Of a stretch of 64,000 nucleotides of DNA, positions 1 to 12,284 are shown one piece after another. Position 1 is the first letter of the stretch; every line of letters starts with the position of its first letter. Both the position numbers and the translations under genes were made by a program. The notes under the pieces were generated by a model. That model did not search any database and was not told the origin of the DNA. It was given only the letters and a program-made list of their open reading frames with translations. Source of the DNA: Bactericera cockerelli (taxonomy: Eukaryota; Arthropoda; Insecta; Hemiptera; Triozidae); the NCBI GenBank assembly GCA_024516035.1, contig CM044967.1, positions 13,915,363 through 13,979,362 on the forward strand. The letters run 5' to 3'.

Positions 1-1289
1 TTTTACTACATACATACAAAAGCTTTTACAAAAATGCAGGGTTCTTGAGATATAAGCAAAAATCCAAAAATGGGACCTCTTTTCACATCCTTTACCCCCC
101 CTAACTCTGTTTCCTCCCACCCTAGACATCAGGACTTTTATTATATTTTCTATCTCTCCCTCCTGAACAAGTATTCAAAGGAATTACCTGCATTGCCTCT
201 CACACACTCTTATTCCATAACTAGCCTATTAGTTAAAAAAGAAAATGTAATTAAAAAAAAAACTTACCTATATAATTAAAAACCCGCTCATCAGGGACCT
301 TGAGAATCCAATCTGCAATGTCAAGAGACTCAAGAGAACTTATCCCACGGATTTATTTCAAATTTAAATTAATTTAACTGTTGTACCCTAGTTTTGCAGC
401 TTTGGGTGTGGCGCCGGCATTTTGGGTGGTTGACATGACACAACTAATATATATATATATAAATAAAAAAAAATGGGTATTACAGTTACATCTGTAACTC
501 TATGTTGTGTCATCTGTTCCGCCTTCATGTGGGTGTCACAATTGTCACATGTAGAGCTGCTAAACAAACAGCTAGCAGAATATTGCAATTTTAAAAGGAG
601 TGTAGTCATTGGGCTACTTCTCCTCCATGTCATATCTACTACATCAAATTTACTTATTACAATTTGTATTTTCCTATACTAAGCATTGTAGATTGTAAAT
701 AAAAGTATATAAAAAAAAAAATATAATTAAAAAATAAAAAAGAAGAAGAAATTAAGTTAGGACTCATATTGTTAAATCTTCCTTTAATAAAATAAATTAT
801 TCTAAAAAAAGAACATATAAAATTGTAAATTTGCCTTGGTGGGTAATGTTGGTATCTTTTTTTCTGTATCAATTAATTCAATTTGTAGATTTGAAAATTT
901 CATTGCTTAATTTTAGGTTAATTAGTTTAAATTTTTAAGATGAGTGTTTCACAATCTTTGATTTACTAAAATCAATATAACTTATATCAGAACAAATAAT
1001 ATTTTGTCAATACTGTTTTAACCACATTTTCTACACCTGTCACAATGGGAACTTAAAGCTGATTTTGATATTTCAGGATGGCTTCAACCATATTGATGGC
1101 ATATTAAAGCATAGATATTGATTAAATATTCTTTTTTTTATCAATGCACTATTAATTTGAAACAATTGATTGTCTAATACTTCGAAGTTATCAAAGTTCA
1201 GCATTTGAATAAAGTTATTTGATGATAGTTGAATGCAACATTACTTAATTTGACTAGATTTCCTTCAATACTCAATTATTGTATTTCAG
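1..1289. other. AT-rich non-coding DNA upstream of the EMC7 last exon
   Basis: This stretch is read as intron of the EMC7 gene because the exon at 1290 opens at a polypyrimidine/AG acceptor and earlier EMC7 domains are absent. Short open frames here (for example 473-682, hydrophobic, 69 aa) have no recognisable family features. A short motif near 940 (gatgagtgtttcaca) is shared with the SINE-F family seen at 28.5 and 30.9 kb. Nothing else supportable is seen. Confidence 0.5.
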
Positions 1290-1520
1290 GTTCTCATGAT
1301 GGTGGCTCCTCTGTTTTTGATCATGGTGCTTCCAAGACTGATGAATGATCCAGAAGCCAGAAAAGAAATGGAGCAGCTGCAAAGTATGACAAAATTAGAT
1401 GTACCAGAAATGTCAGAAATGTTAACATCTTACTTTGGTGGGGCATCTAAGAAGCCTAAGGCTGCAGTCAAAGCAAAGCCAAGCTCTAGCAAAATACAGT
1501 CTAGTGTGAATGCGGACTAG
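1290..1520 (+). CDS. EMC7: ER membrane protein complex subunit 7, last coding exon (partial gene)
   Basis: EMC7 is a single-pass subunit of the ER membrane complex, which inserts tail-anchored and multipass proteins into the ER membrane. Seen: an acceptor AG at 1288-1289, then 76 codons to TAG at 1518-1520. The peptide opens with a hydrophobic membrane segment (VLMMVAPLFLIMVLPRLMND), then a charged stretch (PEARKEMEQ), then LDVPEMSEMLTSYFGG and a Lys/Ser-rich tail. This order of TM, RxEMEQ, LP(D/E)(V/M)SE and basic tail is the C-terminus of EMC7 as I know it from human and insect proteins. The lumenal beta-sandwich domain and signal peptide must be encoded by exons left of the window. The frame is open at the acceptor, so the Met at 1296 is not a real start. 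Confidence 0.88.
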   Translation, partial: VLMMVAPLFLIMVLPRLMNDPEARKEMEQLQSMTKLDVPEMSEMLTSYFGGASKKPKAAVKAKPSSSKIQSSVNAD

Positions 1521-2393
1521 CTGTTTGTGTACCTAGTAAATTAAGGCAGAGATAATTCGTCCTAACCAGGAGAACCAATAGGTCCTTTGAACCAAAATTT
1601 GTGAGGAACTTTTAAAAAGAACAAGCTTTATTTTTCAACCATTTATAAAATTGAGCTCAATTTTTACATTGTTCAAGGGTACCTTTGTTCAATCTTAATA
1701 TTACCATTAATTATAACATCTGTTTAACAAACAAACCCCCAATTGAAAAGCTACGAGTATGTGTATATGTGTGTTCTCTTTTACAGGACGGGAGTTCTCT
1801 TTTATCAGAGGAGCTGTAGCATATTTTTTTTTTAAATGTGGCCCATCAAGATTATGTTTCATTTTTATTTAATGGAAAAATCCGAGTAAAAACATAAATG
1901 TAAATTAAGGGACAAGTTCCTATCTAAAAGTATTATTGGCTTTTAATGTACTGAAATCTCTAGTTTAGTTCATAATTTTACTTTATTATGTTTCATACAG
2001 CATACTGTTCCTCTATTTTCATTTTACAAGGTTTTTTTCTTAATAGGTTGCAATTAAGTTAAAAAAAGCTTTGTGACAAAAGAGTGGAACAGGAGTTATA
2101 AGCTTCATTTATTATTCTAAACTTTTTAAAGTATAAAATTGTGGATTGAACTTGGTCCAAACCACAAGGTTGTTAGAAGTGAAATTTTGTAGGGTCACCA
2201 AAATGGAATGCCAGACAAATATAAGGCTGTTCATACTTTCCATTTTCCTGTGGTGACTTTGTTTAAATAATGAAAATGTTCATAATCTTAGTTGACCTAT
2301 TCCATATTCTATGTAAAATAATTAGAAGGAGGAGTCAAATTAAAATATAACATGAGTATGGGACTGAACCAAAAATACCTTGAACCTAATATA

Positions 2394-2496
2394 AATAAAA
2401 GTTCTAGGTACACACTCTTTTGAGTCATGTGCACTGCAATTAATATTGTTTATAGTATGTATTTATATATTTTAATTTAATTAAATTTTAAATAAA
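2394..2496 (+). terminator. Candidate polyadenylation signals of EMC7
   Basis: AATAAA occurs at 2394-2399 and again at 2491-2496, about 0.9 kb after the EMC7 stop. Either could end the transcript; AT-rich DNA makes chance matches common, so this is a weak call. Confidence 0.3.
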
Positions 2497-2554
2497 ATAG
2501 TTTTTTTGTATGCATTGTTATTTGTTGATGAAAAATATTGTTCAACACAGTCCT

Positions 2555-2622
2555 ATAGCATCTACAGAAGCAGATGTTTCATGGCTACGAAATAAAAAAG
2601 GATGTGAAATACTCATCTTGTT
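2555..2622 (+). repeat. SINE-F 3' fragment
   Basis: The stretch from 'catctacagaagcagatgtt' to 'atactcatcttg' matches the 3' end of the fuller copies at 28275-28525 (+) and 30918-31207 (-), including the gtgaaa(t/c)actcatctt terminal motif. The tRNA-like head is missing, so this is a truncated or eroded copy. Confidence 0.6.
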
Positions 2623-3688
2623 TAAAATCTGTTTTGATAAAGGAAAAATCACAGAAAAAATAAATAATAACAAATACTCAAAGGGTCAATCTTTAGGGGC
2701 GGGCTGAAAATAAAAACCAGCTAAAAACCATGCACAATATCCAGCTAAAAACCATCATGGTTTGATGGTTGTAGAAAAAAAGAGAATGGGAAAAAACTGG
2801 GGTGAACACAGACCTAAAACGAAATTCGATCAATTAATAAACTTCCTAATGTTTTTTTTTTTTTTTTTTTTTTTAATTTAGACTTATTTAAAAGTTGGAA
2901 ATTTCAACTTGGTAATTAATAAAAAGGTGTCCAAATGTTATTATTTGTTACCGGACTATATTAACCTCATTGTACAATTAGATGTAATTAATTTACAAAA
3001 AATAAAAACATGGGTTAACCCCTTTAACATGTTAAAATCATAATCAAAAATACTCGTACATCAGGCTTAAAAATAGCTTTCATCTAGGTAGTGTATTATT
3101 ATTTTGTTCTGAATACAGATTATCTTAACGGTATTTATGAATATTATATTGTGAATTATTTAAGCTACATTGAGTTTTGATGGTGTCTAGCTGGGTTAGT
3201 TAGTTGTAAGCAATAGTATCAGTGTGTTGAATATCCGCATTTAGAAAATTGATAATATGTACAAAATATTCCCAGCTCGTCATAAACAGTGTTTTTGAGT
3301 TTTTCTCTTAGTTCCAAGACTCAATCTTTAGAAATAGGCCAGCTAGCTAGGTTGTTCAAAGTTTTTGTTCTCATCAGTCGCTTTGTACGACGCTGACGCG
3401 CGAGGGGGGGAACCGTGCATGGTCTTTGATTCTATCTTGGTAACAGCTAATAAATTTTATTTATTTATCGTATGACTGTTTTTGTTTAGCTATATTTAGC
3501 TTTATTTAGATTATATTTAGCTAATAAATATAATCATTTGAGCAAATGGTATTTTTATGACCTTGATTGAATTCAATATGTTCATCACAGAATTGCTGTC
3601 ACAATAATGACTAAAACCTGCCTTCTTGAAATTCCGCATGCTTGTGTATCAAACCACTGACCTCAGGTTAAAAGTTGACCACCGACCG

Positions 3689-3906
3689 TGCACTGGTAGG
3701 CAAGTGGTCAACGCGCTAGTCGGGTAATTCAGGTAGCGTAGGGATCCGTTGATTCGAATCCCACCCAGTGCATGAATTTTTCCTCATTAATTTGAGTTTG
3801 TGACCACATAATAATAAGACTCTGAGGGTTTAGGTGGTAGAAAATGCTTTGAGTATTAACCTCGCCTGGTGGTTACCTTCCACTGAAGAGTGTTATTATT
3901 ATAAAA
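3689..3906 (+). repeat. SINE-A, tRNA-headed SINE
   Basis: A tRNA-like head (gtgcactggtaggcaagtgg A-box region, ggttcgaatccc-type B-box near 3755) closes with cccagtgca, pairing with the opening gtgcactgg. The body (ccacataataataagactct ... aacctcgcctggtgg) ends in a TTATTATTATAAAA tail. The same sequence is at 63613-63797 and, broken, at 7230-7350. The head pairs like a tRNA acceptor but has a diverged anticodon region, so it is a SINE and not a tRNA gene. Confidence 0.85.
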
Positions 3907-5984
3907 GTTGAACTACTCAGCATTATGATCGAGTTACTGGGTTTGATCAATACAGGATAATTTATGTCCCACCATTTAATGTTCTCCTCTTAGCCACACC
4001 GCAAAATATGGAGGAAAGAGGGTAGAAATCCTAGCATAATATTTGATCATGATAATGATGTCACTTCCAGACTCTCTAATTGGTAAACAGAAAGATAAAA
4101 GAAAATGCACGTTTAGGTTATAAAAAATGCGTCTATTTAAAACAAAATATTTCAGATTAGTAACTTCTATTTAAATTTTGAGAATTTAAATGTATATTTG
4201 GTTAAAATACCTCTATTTAAACAAAGTATTTCAGATGAGCAACAACTTTTTTTTTTAATTTTGAATCCTCAGCAGTAAACACACTTTTATCAGTTTTTTT
4301 TTTTTTACTGTGAGAATTTATTCAAGCTTATTGGGAAACTATACAATAGCAACACCAAAGGTGTCTCCCTTTTTGGTGTAAAATTTTTCCCTAAGTCTTT
4401 GGTCCAAAAATTTCTGAAATTAAAAATTCTTTCTGCGATCTTTCACCATGTTCTGTTCCACTGTTAGTCTAGTCATACTAGGGATTGAATAACAATAATC
4501 TAATAGTTCAATTTTCTTGTGTTATTGGATTAAAAATGCTAAAATCTGCCAATTAGCGGTCAAATTTCCACCACTGGAGCTTGACCACTTACTTATAACA
4601 GCACTATGATTTGAAAGATTTATTTCGCCCCAAATTTATTTTGCACGTGAACCATAGAGAAAGGTTATACATAGATCATGTACAAAAAACAACAGACTTA
4701 AATGTATGTTTAAAGGTATTGAAAATAAAGAGTTTGATTAAAATAGATAAATAATTAATTGAATTTACCCTTGAACATTAGATCAAATTCGAATTATTAC
4801 TTCAACTTAATTCTGATTTAATTTAGAAATAAATAAATAAATATATTTACATGTTTCACTGAGATTTTTTCACAACCAATTAATGGTAAAAGCAAAAAAC
4901 TAGTCTTATTTTCATCTCCTAGGAATAAGATAACATGATCATTGTTCTTATGGCTACATAACTGAACATTGACTGTGGTATTTAAATGTAGTGTGGAATT
5001 TAATGAGGTTTTCTACAAACCATTGTAAATCCTCTGTAAAAATGTCCATGTTTGGCCGATTAATTTTTTCTGATTTCATTTATAGTCTAGTATCCAGACT
5101 GTTTATCTATTTTTTCTTTACAAGTAGAAATAGTAAAATAATACATATTAAGTAAAATGCAACGTTGCCATTCTAACACTAATACATATAAAAAATGGAA
5201 AAAATATTAAAAGTTCAATAAAATATCAGGGATGAATAGCATACCTATGGTCATAAATGAGAGGGTTATGGGATAATGGAAAATTACTTCATAAAATTTT
5301 ATCAAATAAAATAATACTATGTTTGATACAGCGTGTTTATTTCGTCCAAGAACAACTGAACATTTATTTTTTCATTTATCTTTTACAAACCATTCTTTGA
5401 AGTGGGCGCAATTCTTTGGCCACTTCTGGATTCGGATCTGGGTGACATTTTTTACACCTTTAAATTAGTAGTACCTATACTTTTTAACAAATTATTGAAA
5501 AAGCAGTTAAAATTCACACCAAGTTCATAAACGAAAATACGGAATCTTTTGTTATCTTGAAATGTTTCAGTCTTAACAGAAATTAGAGCTAATTTACGAT
5601 TAAAATGATTTTTGTTTTTGTCTTGTAGTGTTAATGCTGACTTGATAAAAATATAATTTTGTATGTCTTATACTTTAATAAATTACGTAATATAAATAAA
5701 AATCAATTTACGTTTATTCATATAATCAATGCAGCTCCTGAACAGCTGAACCAGATTACTCGGCACAATCTCCTTTTGTTATGTAGGTACGTACTAAGAA
5801 CGATAATTTTAAAATTCCAAATAGGACACTAGCCATGGGAAAACAAACTTGCCGAGTTTCAGCTAGTTGCCATGACAAAAATCAAAATGGCTCTTTTAAA
5901 AAATGTAAGATTTATTTTTTTAGCCGGACATTAAAAATATAAGAAGAAGTAATCATATTTGTGAAAATTCTTTTAAATTTGAAC
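3907..5984. other. Intergenic AT-rich DNA between EMC7 and thymosin-beta
   Basis: No exon, RNA gene or clear repeat copy was recognised here. It contains simple poly-T runs and two similar 'ctatttaaa...agtatttcagat' stretches near 4150 and 4215 that look like a local duplication. Confidence 0.4.
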
Positions 5985-5990
5985 TTTATT
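5985..5990 (-). terminator. Candidate polyadenylation signal of the thymosin-beta gene
   Basis: TTTATT on the plus strand reads AATAAA on the minus strand, 107 bp beyond the thymosin-beta stop codon, a plausible 3'UTR length. Confidence 0.4.
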
Positions 5991-6096
5991 TCTGGTCGTT
6001 CAAAAAATATTCAGTGTTCTGGGCCTTTATAAATACTCTGTATCATAATATATAAGCAGTAAAAAAATACAGTAAAAATATGTGAGGACTTGAATT

Positions 6097-6433
6097 TTAA
6101 GCTTTCTTTTCCAAATCGATTGCTGAAACACAAAGATACAAAAAGTCATGATTAGAATGTATCATTTTACACTTTATATTAAAATGTATTTTGTGACCAA
6201 TTTCTGTGGGAGTCGCTTGATTGATCCAAAAGTGACCCAAATGTTTATTTAGTTTTATAACTTATCATGCGTGGTCTAAAATATAATACTTTGTCTTTTT
6301 TTAAAAAAAATATAAAATAAGAGTGAGCTCTATATTTTAGAGAACTACTAGGTACATAAATAATGATAATTTTACAATCTAATCTAATGCAGAATTATAA
6401 GGGTAAGTTTGTTTTTACCAGGGGTCGAGCGAG

Positions 6434-6470
<37 letters not shown>

Positions 6471-9400
6471 TATAGTATAGTATAGTATAGTATAGTAGTG
6501 CTTTATTTAGACTGTCGGCTCGAGACAAGAAGTCCCATTACGCTAACAGTTTAATATAGCACCTCTTTATTTATTGTAAATTTAGAGGTTGTTCCGATTT
6601 TACTTCGAGATTATGTAATATCTGATATTAGAAATATTGTGTATTGTTTTTGTTACAAAAAAATTGCTCCGATTTTTTAAAAAAAAAAAAAATCATATTT
6701 CTAACCATTTTAGTTTTGTGTAGGTCTGTTTTGCATTCATTGCAACGCTCAAATCTCAGAAACTACTGACCGGATTTCAACGAAATTTTGTACACATAAT
6801 TATAGGAGAGGTACTGTAGATGGTGTCATTTAAATTGATTGCGGTCTTGGAGCGCCAACTTTGAGATAAAGATCTATTGTCTGACTTCTAAATTTTACTT
6901 AAACGCTCGTATCTCCTCCATACACCTGATTTTGATGAAATTTTGTATTAAAAATATAAGTGAATTATTTTTGAGCTCTGATATTCAAGAAAACTAAATT
7001 TTGGACAAAAAAGTGATAAAATTAGGTCTCTCTCTATCTTGCCGCTACAATTTTGGTAGATTTTAGAATGTAGAGAAACATTTAAAGAGAATCGGTTGAG
7101 ATTTTTTGGAGATACAAATGAATATGAATAGGTTGCATTAAAATTCTTCCAAATCAAAGAGCTAATATTCTATCCAAGGTGTAATGTTTTTCGATGATTC
7201 CATTTTGCCTTTTGAATTGTGCATTACTTGTCAACGGATTCAGTTACTAGTCTCAGGCGGCGCGGCGTAGCGTAACCTCACCCAATCAATTAATTTAAAT
7301 AACTTATTTGAGTATATGACCACATAATAATAGCTCTCTGGGGTTAAGTTTAAATTTATTAGTTGTAAATTTTTCAAGGGACAATGATGATTGACAATTA
7401 GAAAAAAAAGGACTTAATTGAAAGTCATTTTGATACAACACAAAAATCGGTACTAACAATACTATCTTAAAACACTAGAATTATGGCAAGAAATTTTGAT
7501 GGAGCGTGAAAATAATTCTCACTGACCTAGGATCATTTAAATAATAAAAATGAATAGTCTACACCAGTCAGTGTACTCTATAGTCAGTTAAAGTAAACTC
7601 CTTGAGTTTTACATTGAAATATTACTTCCGAGAAATTTCTAATATTAGAAATCGGAAGTATTGTGTTCGTTTTTGTAAAAAAAAATATTTTTTTGCTCCG
7701 ATTTCAATTTTTTTCATATTTCTGGACGTTTCATAACCTCCTGAGCAAATTTGGTTTTGTGTCTGTCTGTCTGTTAAAACGATTCCTTGTAACGCGCAAA
7801 TCTCGGAAACTACTCGACCGATTTTGATGAAATTTTGCACACATCTAGGAGACATTCTGTAGATGGTCCCATTTTAAATTCATCGAATTCGTACTAGCGG
7901 TTCTGGGTGAAAGAGACCATGCGCCTGACCACTAACTTTTTACTTAAATGCTTATATCTCGTTAACGGTACACCCGATTTTGATGAAATTTTGTATGTAT
8001 ATGCATATTATTGTTTTACACAGGCTTTTTATAATTTATTTTTAATTAATTATAATTTGACTCTGATATTTAAGAAAATCCGAAATTTTGGACAATAAAG
8101 TCAAAAAATAAGAACCACGACTTGCCGATACAGAATTTTTTGTAGAATCTAGAATGTAGAAAAAACGGTTTTCTATCATATAAAACAAATTTGAAGAAAA
8201 TCGGTTCAGCCGTTTCGGAGATACAAGTAATTTAGTATAAAAACTCAAAAAACGCACGTGTACACAATGTGAAACAATCACGAGGAAGTATTGTGTCCAT
8301 AATTGGCAGTGTATTTTTTTACTATATTCACTCACCTTCTTTTGTGGGCAATGGGTTTTTTTCAACAGTCTCTGTAGGTTTCAGTTTACCAGTGTCAAAA
8401 TTCTCAATTCCGGAGATAAATTGTTGCTGGCCTTTTTCAGCTTCAATGGCTGCAATAACATAAACATGAAGTAGAGTGAACACCAAATTTCTATTGCAAT
8501 AAGAGTAGATTTTCCCATGGTCTCGAGAAAGTTCTATCAGTCACAGATAGAGAATAAGTCTATCTCACAGACAGAGAATAATAATTTATTATTACAAGAG
8601 AAAATTAAAAATGTATATGGATATGTATAGTTATGATAAGGTGTAAAATATCAGTTGGAGACCATTTCCTTCTAATAAATTTGAAATGATTTACAAATTA
8701 CAAATAAATAATGTGTAATCTAGATATGAAAAAAAAAATCTGCTAGTATAAAAAAATAAAATATTTTCTTCCTTGTGTTTTGATTATGACTCTAGGATAT
8801 CTTTCGCTTCAGATTGGTTAATTAATCATAGATTACGAAACAAACACTAAAAAAAAAAAAAACAACCAAATTTTTTTTGATTATTAAGAATGATATTCCG
8901 TAACAAGGAAAAGCCACGATCAGTCTCTACTGAAAGCAGTAGCACGAAATTTTCCCAGAAATTCGCAACATGGGAGGCTTGTAAGAGCGGAAGAAAAAGG
9001 TTGGATCAAATCAATAATCTAATTAAAAGATACTCATTTTTTAATGGTTATCTCATTATCGTTCTCAAAAATATATGGTTCTATTTAAATTTCAGAAGTT
9101 GAACTCAATCTAACTTATGACGGCGACCTTGAGAAAATGTTCGAGGTCACCAACAATTTTCACTCTAGTTTTAAGGAAGAATTTGGTCAGAATATTTTTT
9201 CTGTAGAATTAACAGTTTCCGAGTAATCGCGCTGGTTTGTTTAACACGTTCAGCGCCGTAAATTTATAATTATGAAGGCTTTTCTTTAAAATAGAGCTGG
9301 TACCGAAAACCCTTAAGGGGGCTTTATTGATTTTATTGACTGGTACCGTAAACACCACTGGGGGTTTTGAGAGATGTGAAGAGTTTCTGTACACTAAACC

Positions 9401-12005
9401 TCTATAGGTCTTTTATTTCAATGTATATCTTATGGGATTATGATTGTCCTGTAATAGAGCTACAACTTGATATACTTGTCATTTTGTAAAAATATGTCAA
9501 TTTTGGTCAGCCAAGTTTGGCATAGTCATATAAAATATTGCGGCGGTGAACGTGTTAAAATGAGTCACCCTAAAATGTACACTATGTACACTGTACAGTG
9601 CCTAGATTATCTGAACTTACCATCTTTGTCTGGTAAGGGATTTTTTTCAAGAGTTTCGGCGTGCTTAAGCTTGGCAGGGTCAAAAGCCTCTACACCTTCG
9701 ATGAGGGCGTTGTGAGTTTTCTCTTCTTTGACATCTAAAAATAAATAACAATTAAATTCATTACTTGTCTCTTGGTAAAATAATTCATTACCCGTATCCC
9801 TCTTTTATGTGGGGTATTACGTTTGGGCAAAAAAAAACCCCCCTACCCAGGCTGGGTGAGGTTAATGTGGGTGGCTGGTACGATTCCCAGCGAATTGAGG
9901 GTAAATCCCCCGTCCTAATCCAGGACGTTAAATCAAATAGAATTGTTGGCGTTAGGAAGGGCATCCAGCCGTAAAAATGTGCCAAAACCAACCAACCTCA
10001 GCCATGAGGTTGAACAACGTCGACCCTGCTTAAGTGGGATAAGACAGAGTACAAGAAGAAGAAGATTAAGTTTGTACACAAAATGCTTACAACGCCCCAG
10101 TCAGGCTGGGTAGGTATACACCAACTTTAAAATCTTAAATGGAATGGTATAAATATCATGTAGTATATTTTTTAAGGTCTCGTTTAGAGAAGTTCATTGC
10201 AACAAGTTTCAGTAAACAACAACTTACTGTTCACGAGACACAGGGTGGAACGTGTGACTGTGGACTTTTCTAGCATGTCCCTTAGAGCGCGAAAAAAAGG
10301 TAAGATGAAATTTTGAACCATAAAAATATCCCAATCTCCCGATATTAGTGTAAATAAATGAATACTGATAAATTATTTACCTTGGGCATTAGGAAGAATT
10401 ATCTTTTCACACGTGTTTATTCTCTTCAGATTGTCGGCATTGAAGGTTTCTACACTATGGATTAAGTCATTGTGCTGTTTTTCTTGTATGACATCTGTGA
10501 AGGAATTTAAACAAATGTTTTAATAGATATTACAGCTAGTCAATAGCACGTTGAACACACCAGTTCTCGTTTTGTCACTTAAGTGAAGCAACGTCCAGCA
10601 AGTTTAGGACTTGGACGAGTAAACATTTAAGTTCAAACCCTCGTAATGCTATTCTTGGCCCAATTAAGGCTCGGTTTTTATGTCCTGGGACCCATTCTAG
10701 ATTAACTCTATTATGTCTTTGATAGGAGCTTTGCTGTCGATGAAAATGAAGATATCTCTACATTGGTAGCATCTCTCCACGTTCACCTGACTGAGCACAT
10801 TAATCTCAGTCTGATAAACAAACACTCACATAATTACATAAATCTAATGATGACCCTGCTTACATAAATATCCAAATTGTTCTTAGGTCATGGCCATTTT
10901 CACCTCCTTGAGAGACCACATCTTTGACGGAGTATTTATTCCATAAACTCCGGGTATTTGCAACTCAATTTCCGCGAAAGTCTGAGATCTCTCATTCTTA
11001 ATCTATCTATTACTGAGTCCGAGTGCATGTGTGTTGGTGTAATGTATGTTTTTTTTTTTATCTAAGGTCTGTATGGGAGTGAGCGAGGGTAACTTGGTAA
11101 GAAGTCCAAAACACATCTATTGCCAGTGTAAAAGAATTATAGACCGTTTGGTGGAAACACAAAGCGAGATAAATGCTCAAGGCATTTTCTACCACCTGAC
11201 CCTCAGAGTGCTATTATTGTGTTCTCTATAAACCATAGAGAGTAATAAAATAACCCTTTGATAATACAGTAGGACCGACTGACGCTTTTTTAACAGCTGA
11301 TACAGGGGAGGTGTCATACAATGTGTAAAGTGTTGCCATTTTTTAGAGAGATATTTTGTTGGTTTGTTTAAAATTATTATTGTACAGCACAGGATTTTCA
11401 TTTCCGATGGATTTGTTAAAATCAGAAGAAAGTGTAATTTAGCCTCAAAGAGCTCTCGATATTTTGAATTCTTTCTAAATTGGCTGGAGTACGATCTGTG
11501 CGTCCTGAACTCCTGAAGCACTTAAGTTTCTAGTTTCTCTAAACACTCGGACCACTCAAGAATTGTTTTCCGCCAAAGGAATGTTGCTACGACAGTCGAA
11601 ATTAAATTGGCGACGGAAAGCTCTCTGAGTTTTAGATACACTTTCTTCGGATTTGACAAAATCTCTCACAAATGAAAAATGTGTGCTGCATATTCATAGT
11701 TCTGGGTGGACTAACAAAATCTCTCTCTAATAAATGGCACCACTTGGCACACCGTATTTTTTTTTTTTTTTTGGTACTATCTTTCCAGAAAACGCCAGTC
11801 GGTCCACGTCACAAACGTCAGTTGTGTTGAACAATTGGATATATTTATACCATTCTTATCAATATTTTTCTTTACCTTCAGCCGTTGGTAAAACATTTTT
11901 CTCCAGAGTTTCTGTGTCCTTCAGCTTTTCGGGAGAGAAGGTTTCCAATTGTGATTTCAGATCGACGGCTACTTTAGGTAAGTCTTTTAATGCGGGAGCT
12001 GCCAT
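6097..12005 (-). CDS. cib: Thymosin-beta / ciboulot-like multi-repeat actin-binding protein
   Basis: Thymosin-beta/WH2 repeats bind actin monomers; in flies Ciboulot promotes actin assembly during brain remodelling. Coding exons on the minus strand: 11876-12005, 10381-10494, 9621-9734, 8336-8449 and 6097-6122, all with GT-AG borders; joined they give 498 nt, 165 aa plus TAA. The start is ATG at 12005-12003 (MAAPALKDLPKVAVDLKSQL). Four thymosin repeats follow, each with the LKxTET-like actin site: LKDTETLEKNVLP, LKRINTCEKIILP (degenerate), LKHAETLEKNPLP, LKPTETVEKNPLP, then the short tail AIDLEKKA. The start codon exon opens at an acceptor at 12014, so at least one 5'UTR exon lies further right. 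Fly Ciboulot has three repeats, this gene four. The three 114-bp exons are phase 1-1, so any may be skipped without breaking the frame. All introns carry repeats. Confidence 0.9.
6437..6550 (-). repeat. 3' end of a retroposon with (TATAC)n and poly-A tail
   Basis: On the minus strand a short unique part (including aataaagcac) runs into (ctata)n at about 6470-6496 and then a 32-nt poly-A run (T run at 6437-6468). That order is typical of a retroposed SINE or LINE 3' end. The body is too short to assign to a family. Confidence 0.5.
6600..7180 (+). repeat. Diverged copy of element R
   Basis: The order of motifs (attagaaatattgtg, ttgctccgatttt, catatttct, cgctcaaatctcagaaacta, ccggatttcaacgaaatttt, ggagatacaaatgaatatga) follows the copies at 7622-8311 (+) and 44155-44899 (-), with many substitutions. 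No long open frame is present. It lies in the last thymosin-beta intron. Confidence 0.65.
7230..7350 (+). repeat. SINE-A fragment
   Basis: Motifs gcgtagcgtaacctcaccca, aacttatttgagtatatgacc and cacataataatagctctctgggg match the middle of SINE-A at 3689 and 63613. The head is eroded. Confidence 0.55.
7622..8311 (+). repeat. Element R, about 690 bp dispersed repeat (family unassigned)
   Basis: Nearly the same sequence lies inverted at 44155-44899. The left end has a hairpin around tttctaatattagaaatc, and ggaagtattgtgt occurs in direct orientation near both ends (about 7657 and 8285). The inside carries aactactcgaccgattttga and (tctg)n. The sequence has no transposase or reverse transcriptase frame. 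The 'cgaccgattttgatgaaatt' phrase is common in non-autonomous insect repeats, but I cannot name the family. Confidence 0.75.
8450..9240. other. Thymosin-beta intron, unannotated part
   Basis: Between the fourth and third repeat exons, left of the piggyBac-type MITE. AT-rich with an A12 run near 8850; no exon or repeat copy recognised. Confidence 0.4.
9245..9554. mobile_element. piggyBac-type MITE in thymosin-beta intron
   Basis: TTAA at 9241-9244 and 9555-9558 flanks a 310-bp segment that begins CACGTTCAGCGCCG and ends CGGCGGTGAACGTG, a 14-bp inverted repeat with one or two mismatches. TTAA target duplication is the hallmark of piggyBac transposition. There is no transposase frame, so it is non-autonomous. 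Related ends are at 26560, 26780 and 32056. Confidence 0.8.
9800..10065 (+). repeat. SINE-H / retroposon copy
   Basis: The core acccaggctgggtgaggtta atgtgggt is shared with 25764-25930 (-) and 26088-26345 (+). It continues into ggaagggcatccagccgtaa and ends in a (AGA)n-rich tail near 10060. The tail motif tcgaccc...agtggga also occurs at 52172-52200. No coding frame. Confidence 0.65.
10087..10175 (+). repeat. Short dispersed repeat (ccccagtcaggctgggt)
   Basis: This stretch matches 57242-57340 (ccccagtcaggctgggcac ... ttttaaaatctt ... ggtata ... ttaagatctcgtt). A related phrase occurs near 57780. Family unknown. Confidence 0.5.
10495..11875. other. First coding intron of thymosin-beta
   Basis: About 1.4 kb between the exons for repeats 1 and 2. 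No further thymosin repeat, other exon or recognisable repeat copy was found. Open frames at 11046-11231 and 11189-11521 have no protein-family features. Confidence 0.4.
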
Positions 12006-12284
12006 TTTTAATATCTGTAACAAAAAGTAAAGAATTTTTCACAATCAAGATTTCAAAATTTCTGGACGAAATGGTATTTTTGTTAGATAAGAATTCGTGG
12101 GTGAGAGAAATGAAAAAAGTGATAGATGTGGATACTTGAATTGGACAAAAAAATATTTTGAGAAGTAAAAATGAGAGATGGAAGAAAAACCCCCTTAAAA
12201 GTACAAAAGATATTGTACTTCAAGGGGATTGTAATGAAAAAACTGTAGAATGAAAATAAATCAACTTATTATTATTATTATTAT

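Noticed and set aside
473..682. 69-codon hydrophobic frame as a small membrane protein gene
   Set aside because: It lies in the presumed EMC7 intron, has no recognisable family, and AT-rich DNA often gives hydrophobic frames.
1296..1298. ATG at 1296 as the start of a 74-aa protein
   Set aside because: The frame is open to a splice acceptor at 1288-1289 and the peptide matches the C-terminus of EMC7, so this Met is internal.
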